Source: Actinomycetospora chiangmaiensis DSM 45062
GTDB taxonomy: Bacteria; Actinomycetota; Actinomycetes; Mycobacteriales; Pseudonocardiaceae
DNA length: 64,000 nt
Reading direction: 5' to 3'
Assembly: GCF_000379625.1 (NCBI RefSeq)
Contig: NZ_KB903221.1
Coordinates: 62,292 to 126,291 of the forward strand
In this document: piece by piece, positions 62,104 to 64,000 of the stretch
Layout: every line of letters begins with the position of its first letter
Numbering within the stretch: the first letter of the stretch is position 1
Program-made: the position numbers and the translations under genes
Notes under the pieces: model-generated
Database searches by the model: none
Seen by the model: the letters and a program-made list of their open reading frames with translations, nothing else
Told to the model about the DNA's origin: nothing

Positions 62104-64000
62104 AGCTCCGGTCCGCCTCCCGGAGCGTTCCCGCATCGAGCGCGAGCACGCCCCCGTCGGTCCTTACGAGCAGGACCAGCCCGCCGGCGACGACGGGTGG
62201 GGCGGCCACCGGCACCCCGAGTTCGACCCGGCGGAGGATCGCGCCGGTCGCCGCGTCGAGGACGTGCAGGCCCCCGTCGAGGCCGGGGACGAGGAGACGC
62301 TCCCCGAACAGGGCGGGCCCGGCGAACAGCGGGTGCGGCGTCCGCTGGTAGGACGAGAGAGCGAACGGGGCGTCCCCCTCGACGCGGGTCCGCCAGAGTT
62401 CGTCGCCCGTAGCCCGGTCGAGCAGGAGGACCTCGTGCCCGGCGTCGATCACCGCGATCCCGCGGTCGGTGGCCACCGGACTCGCGGGGTTCCACGGCAA
62501 CCTCAGGGGGCGACGCCACCCCGGGGCGCCCGTGGCCGCGTCGGTGGTGCCGAGGAACCCGAGCCCGGCGAAGTAGAGGACGCCGCCGTCGTGGAGCGGC
62601 GTCCCGATCGCGCTACCCCCTGAGGCGGCCGCCGGCCAGACGGTCCTCCCCGTCGCCGGATCGAGCCCGATCAGCGTCGGCGGCCACGGCCAGGTGCCGA
62701 CGACAAGGACGTCCCCGGCGAGGACGGGCGCGGCCACGGCCGCGATGGACTGGTAGTCGCTGAGGTCACGCCGCTCCCAGCACAGGGCGCCGGTGGTGGC
62801 GTCGTGGGCCCGCAGGTGGCAGACGTCTCCGACGACGACGGTCCCGCGGACGACCACGGGGTCGGCGAAGGCGAACAGGCGCAGCGGGTCGGGGCTGGGC
62901 ACCCGCCAGCGCTCCGTGCCGTCGGCCAGGTCGAGCCCCACGGTGTCGCCCGAGACCGCCACCGCGATCACGGTGTCGCCGTGGAACGCGGGCGTGCCCT
63001 TCACCGCCGAGCCGGTCGCTGCACGCCACCGGAGGGCGCCGGTCGCCAGGTCGAGCGCCTCGACCCCGCCGGCGGCCCGGTCCTCGTCCTGGGCCGCGAC
63101 GAGCACGGTGTCGCCGTGCACCCGGGCCGCCGCGCGGTGCCCGGCGCCGGCCAGCTGGTGACGCCACCGCAGCAGGCCGCCCGGACCCGTCGTCGGGACG
63201 ACCGTGCGAACCTCGGGGACGGAGAAGGTGGCGGAGGCGGGACCGTCGAGCGACCGGGTGCGCAGGCCGATTCGGTCCCCGTCCCAGGTGACCACGCGCA
63301 GGCTCGGCGGGGAGAAGTCGAGGGCGCCGAACAACGGCGTCGGGGTGTTGACGTGCAGCGTGGCGCCGACCTCGACGACGCGGGAGGCGTGCCGGTGGCC
63401 CGAGAACGTGGCCACGGGCTGCCACGGCAGACCGTCGAGGATCGAGGTCCAGGGCTGGTCGTGGGCGAGCAGGATCCACGGCGTCCCGCTGGGGATCGAC
63501 CCGAGGTCGGCGCGGATCCACGCGTCCTGGGCCTCGTGGTCGATCCCGAGCTCGTGGGTGTGCCAGTCCAGGGCGACCACGTGCAGGCCGGGCAGGTCGA
63601 AGGAGTACCAGCGCGGGCCGAGGTGGCGCTCGTACCCGGCCGGGTCGGCGGTGTGCAGGATGTGGCCGTAGCGGCTGGTCACCACCTCGTAGGTGCCGTT
63701 CATGTGGTCGTGGTTGCCGGGCAGCAGGTGCAGCGGGACGGGGCTCGCGGCCCGCGCCGCGTGCAGGGCGGCGTACTCCTCGTCGAGCCCGAGGTCGGTG
63801 AGGTCGCCGGTCACCACCACCGAGGCGACGTCGGGGACGATCTCCGGCACCCGCGCGAGGAAGCGGCCGAAGACCTCCCCCGTCCCGACCTCCACCGGAG
63901 CCGGATCAGGCTGCCGAGACGCGGGCCGGCTCCGACGTGGGTGTCGCTGACGTGGACGAAGCGGTGCGGGAAGACGTCCGGTACGGGGTCCAGGACGAAG
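62102..64000 (-). CDS. Metallophosphoesterase fused to PQQ-type beta-propeller; frameshifted near its 5' end and cut by the window edge
   Basis: From GTG 63895 the frame gives 597 residues: a calcineurin-like phosphoesterase (TGDLTDLG, LPGNHDHMNG, ILLAHDQPW, FSGHRHAS) at 1-200, and a PQQ-like propeller at about 230-590 with repeated GALRWRAATG, TGALCWERRDL and TGDELWRTRV blades. The first metal motif is missing from this frame but is present upstream in another frame, RFVHVSDTHVG at about 63932-63964, leading off the window edge. A one-base change near 63925-63930 would join the two (HVG then SRPASRQPDPAPVEVG). So this is either a frameshifted gene or a sequencing error. It starts beyond 64000. 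Confidence 0.72.
   Translation of the reverse strand, partial: LRPGPRTGRLPAPLRPRQRHPRRSRPASRQPDPAPVEVGTGEVFGRFLARVPEIVPDVASVVVTGDLTDLGLDEEYAALHAARAASPVPLHLLPGNHDHMNGTYEVVTSRYGHILHTADPAGYERHLGPRWYSFDLPGLHVVALDWHTHELGIDHEAQDAWIRADLGSIPSGTPWILLAHDQPWTSILDGLPWQPVATFSGHRHASRVVEVGATLHVNTPTPLFGALDFSPPSLRVVTWDGDRIGLRTRSLDGPASATFSVPEVRTVVPTTGPGGLLRWRHQLAGAGHRAAARVHGDTVLVAAQDEDRAAGGVEALDLATGALRWRAATGSAVKGTPAFHGDTVIAVAVSGDTVGLDLADGTERWRVPSPDPLRLFAFADPVVVRGTVVVGDVCHLRAHDATTGALCWERRDLSDYQSIAAVAAPVLAGDVLVVGTWPWPPTLIGLDPATGRTVWPAAASGGSAIGTPLHDGGVLYFAGLGFLGTTDAATGAPGWRRPLRLPWNPASPVATDRGIAVIDAGHEVLLLDRATGDELWRTRVEGDAPFALSSYQRTPHPLFAGPALFGERLLVPGLDGGLHVLDAATGAILRRVELGVPVAAPPVVAGGLVLLVRTDGGVLALDAGTLREADRS

Noticed and set aside
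1-64000. CRISPR arrays, tRNAs, rRNAs, insertion sequences, prophage or integrative elements
   Set aside because: I looked for regularly spaced repeats, transposase or integrase motifs and terminal inverted repeats and found none; absence by eye is not proof for tRNAs.

Overview
The window is high-GC DNA, densely coded on both strands, with GTG starts, many ATGA/GTGA stop-start overlaps, a mycothiol-dependent-isomerase-type protein and Tat/lipoprotein signal peptides. This fits an actinomycete; a Pseudonocardiales genus (Pseudonocardia or Actinomycetospora type) is my inference, not something a marker gene here proves. I see no rRNA, tRNA, CRISPR array, insertion sequence or phage gene.

Layout. 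(1) 1-3762: acyl-CoA catabolism genes (partial acyl-CoA dehydrogenase, AMP-forming ligase) with TetR and GAF-LuxR regulators. (2) 3796-5291: two divergent 214-residue LuxR proteins with degenerate receiver domains. (3) 5442-14846: an eight-gene, head-to-tail overlapping exopolysaccharide operon (priming sugar transferase, glycoside hydrolase, Wzz-like chain-length protein, polymerase-like membrane protein, two glycosyltransferases, Wzx-like flippase, polysaccharide deacetylase). (4) 14746-22851: LysE exporter, SDR, mycothiol-type enzyme, NfeD-tail/SPFH pair, a sedolisin peptidase with a C-terminal VOC-like domain, small membrane proteins and an AbrB-type transporter. (5) 23097-29115: four secreted phosphatase/phospholipase-type genes with PHO-box-like direct repeats, reading as a phosphate-scavenging locus. 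(6) 29311-35280: coxM-coxS-coxL with the form I AYxCSFR active-site motif, an XdhC-family gene and a divergent LysR regulator: a probable aerobic CO dehydrogenase. (7) 35215-48641: catabolic islands with ThuA-like protein, sugar isomerase-like protein, five SDRs, two amidohydrolases, an MHS-type transporter, a ferredoxin and a divergent pair of paralogous P450s. (8) 48645-51916: secreted or lipid-anchored unknowns, HxlR regulator and epoxide-hydrolase-like protein. (9) 51981-61491: a TetR-controlled divergon with a six-gene acyl-CoA degradation operon (CoA transferase, two crotonases, amidohydrolase-like protein, ligase, acyl-CoA dehydrogenase). (10) 61552-64000: SRPBCC protein, a gene remnant, and a frameshifted metallophosphoesterase-PQQ-propeller gene running off the window.

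Functionally the window suggests a metabolically versatile soil-type actinomycete that makes an extracellular polysaccharide, scavenges phosphate, probably oxidises CO, and degrades hydrophobic or acyl substrates. The most unusual signal that no gene explains is a 13-14 base motif, TTCCCGACGACGG(G), found ten times on both strands and in different reading frames, plus several one-mismatch copies. Intergenic regions carry clear inverted-repeat operators and a recurring TAGCGT/TAACGT -10 element. No stretch longer than about 250 bases lacks a gene.
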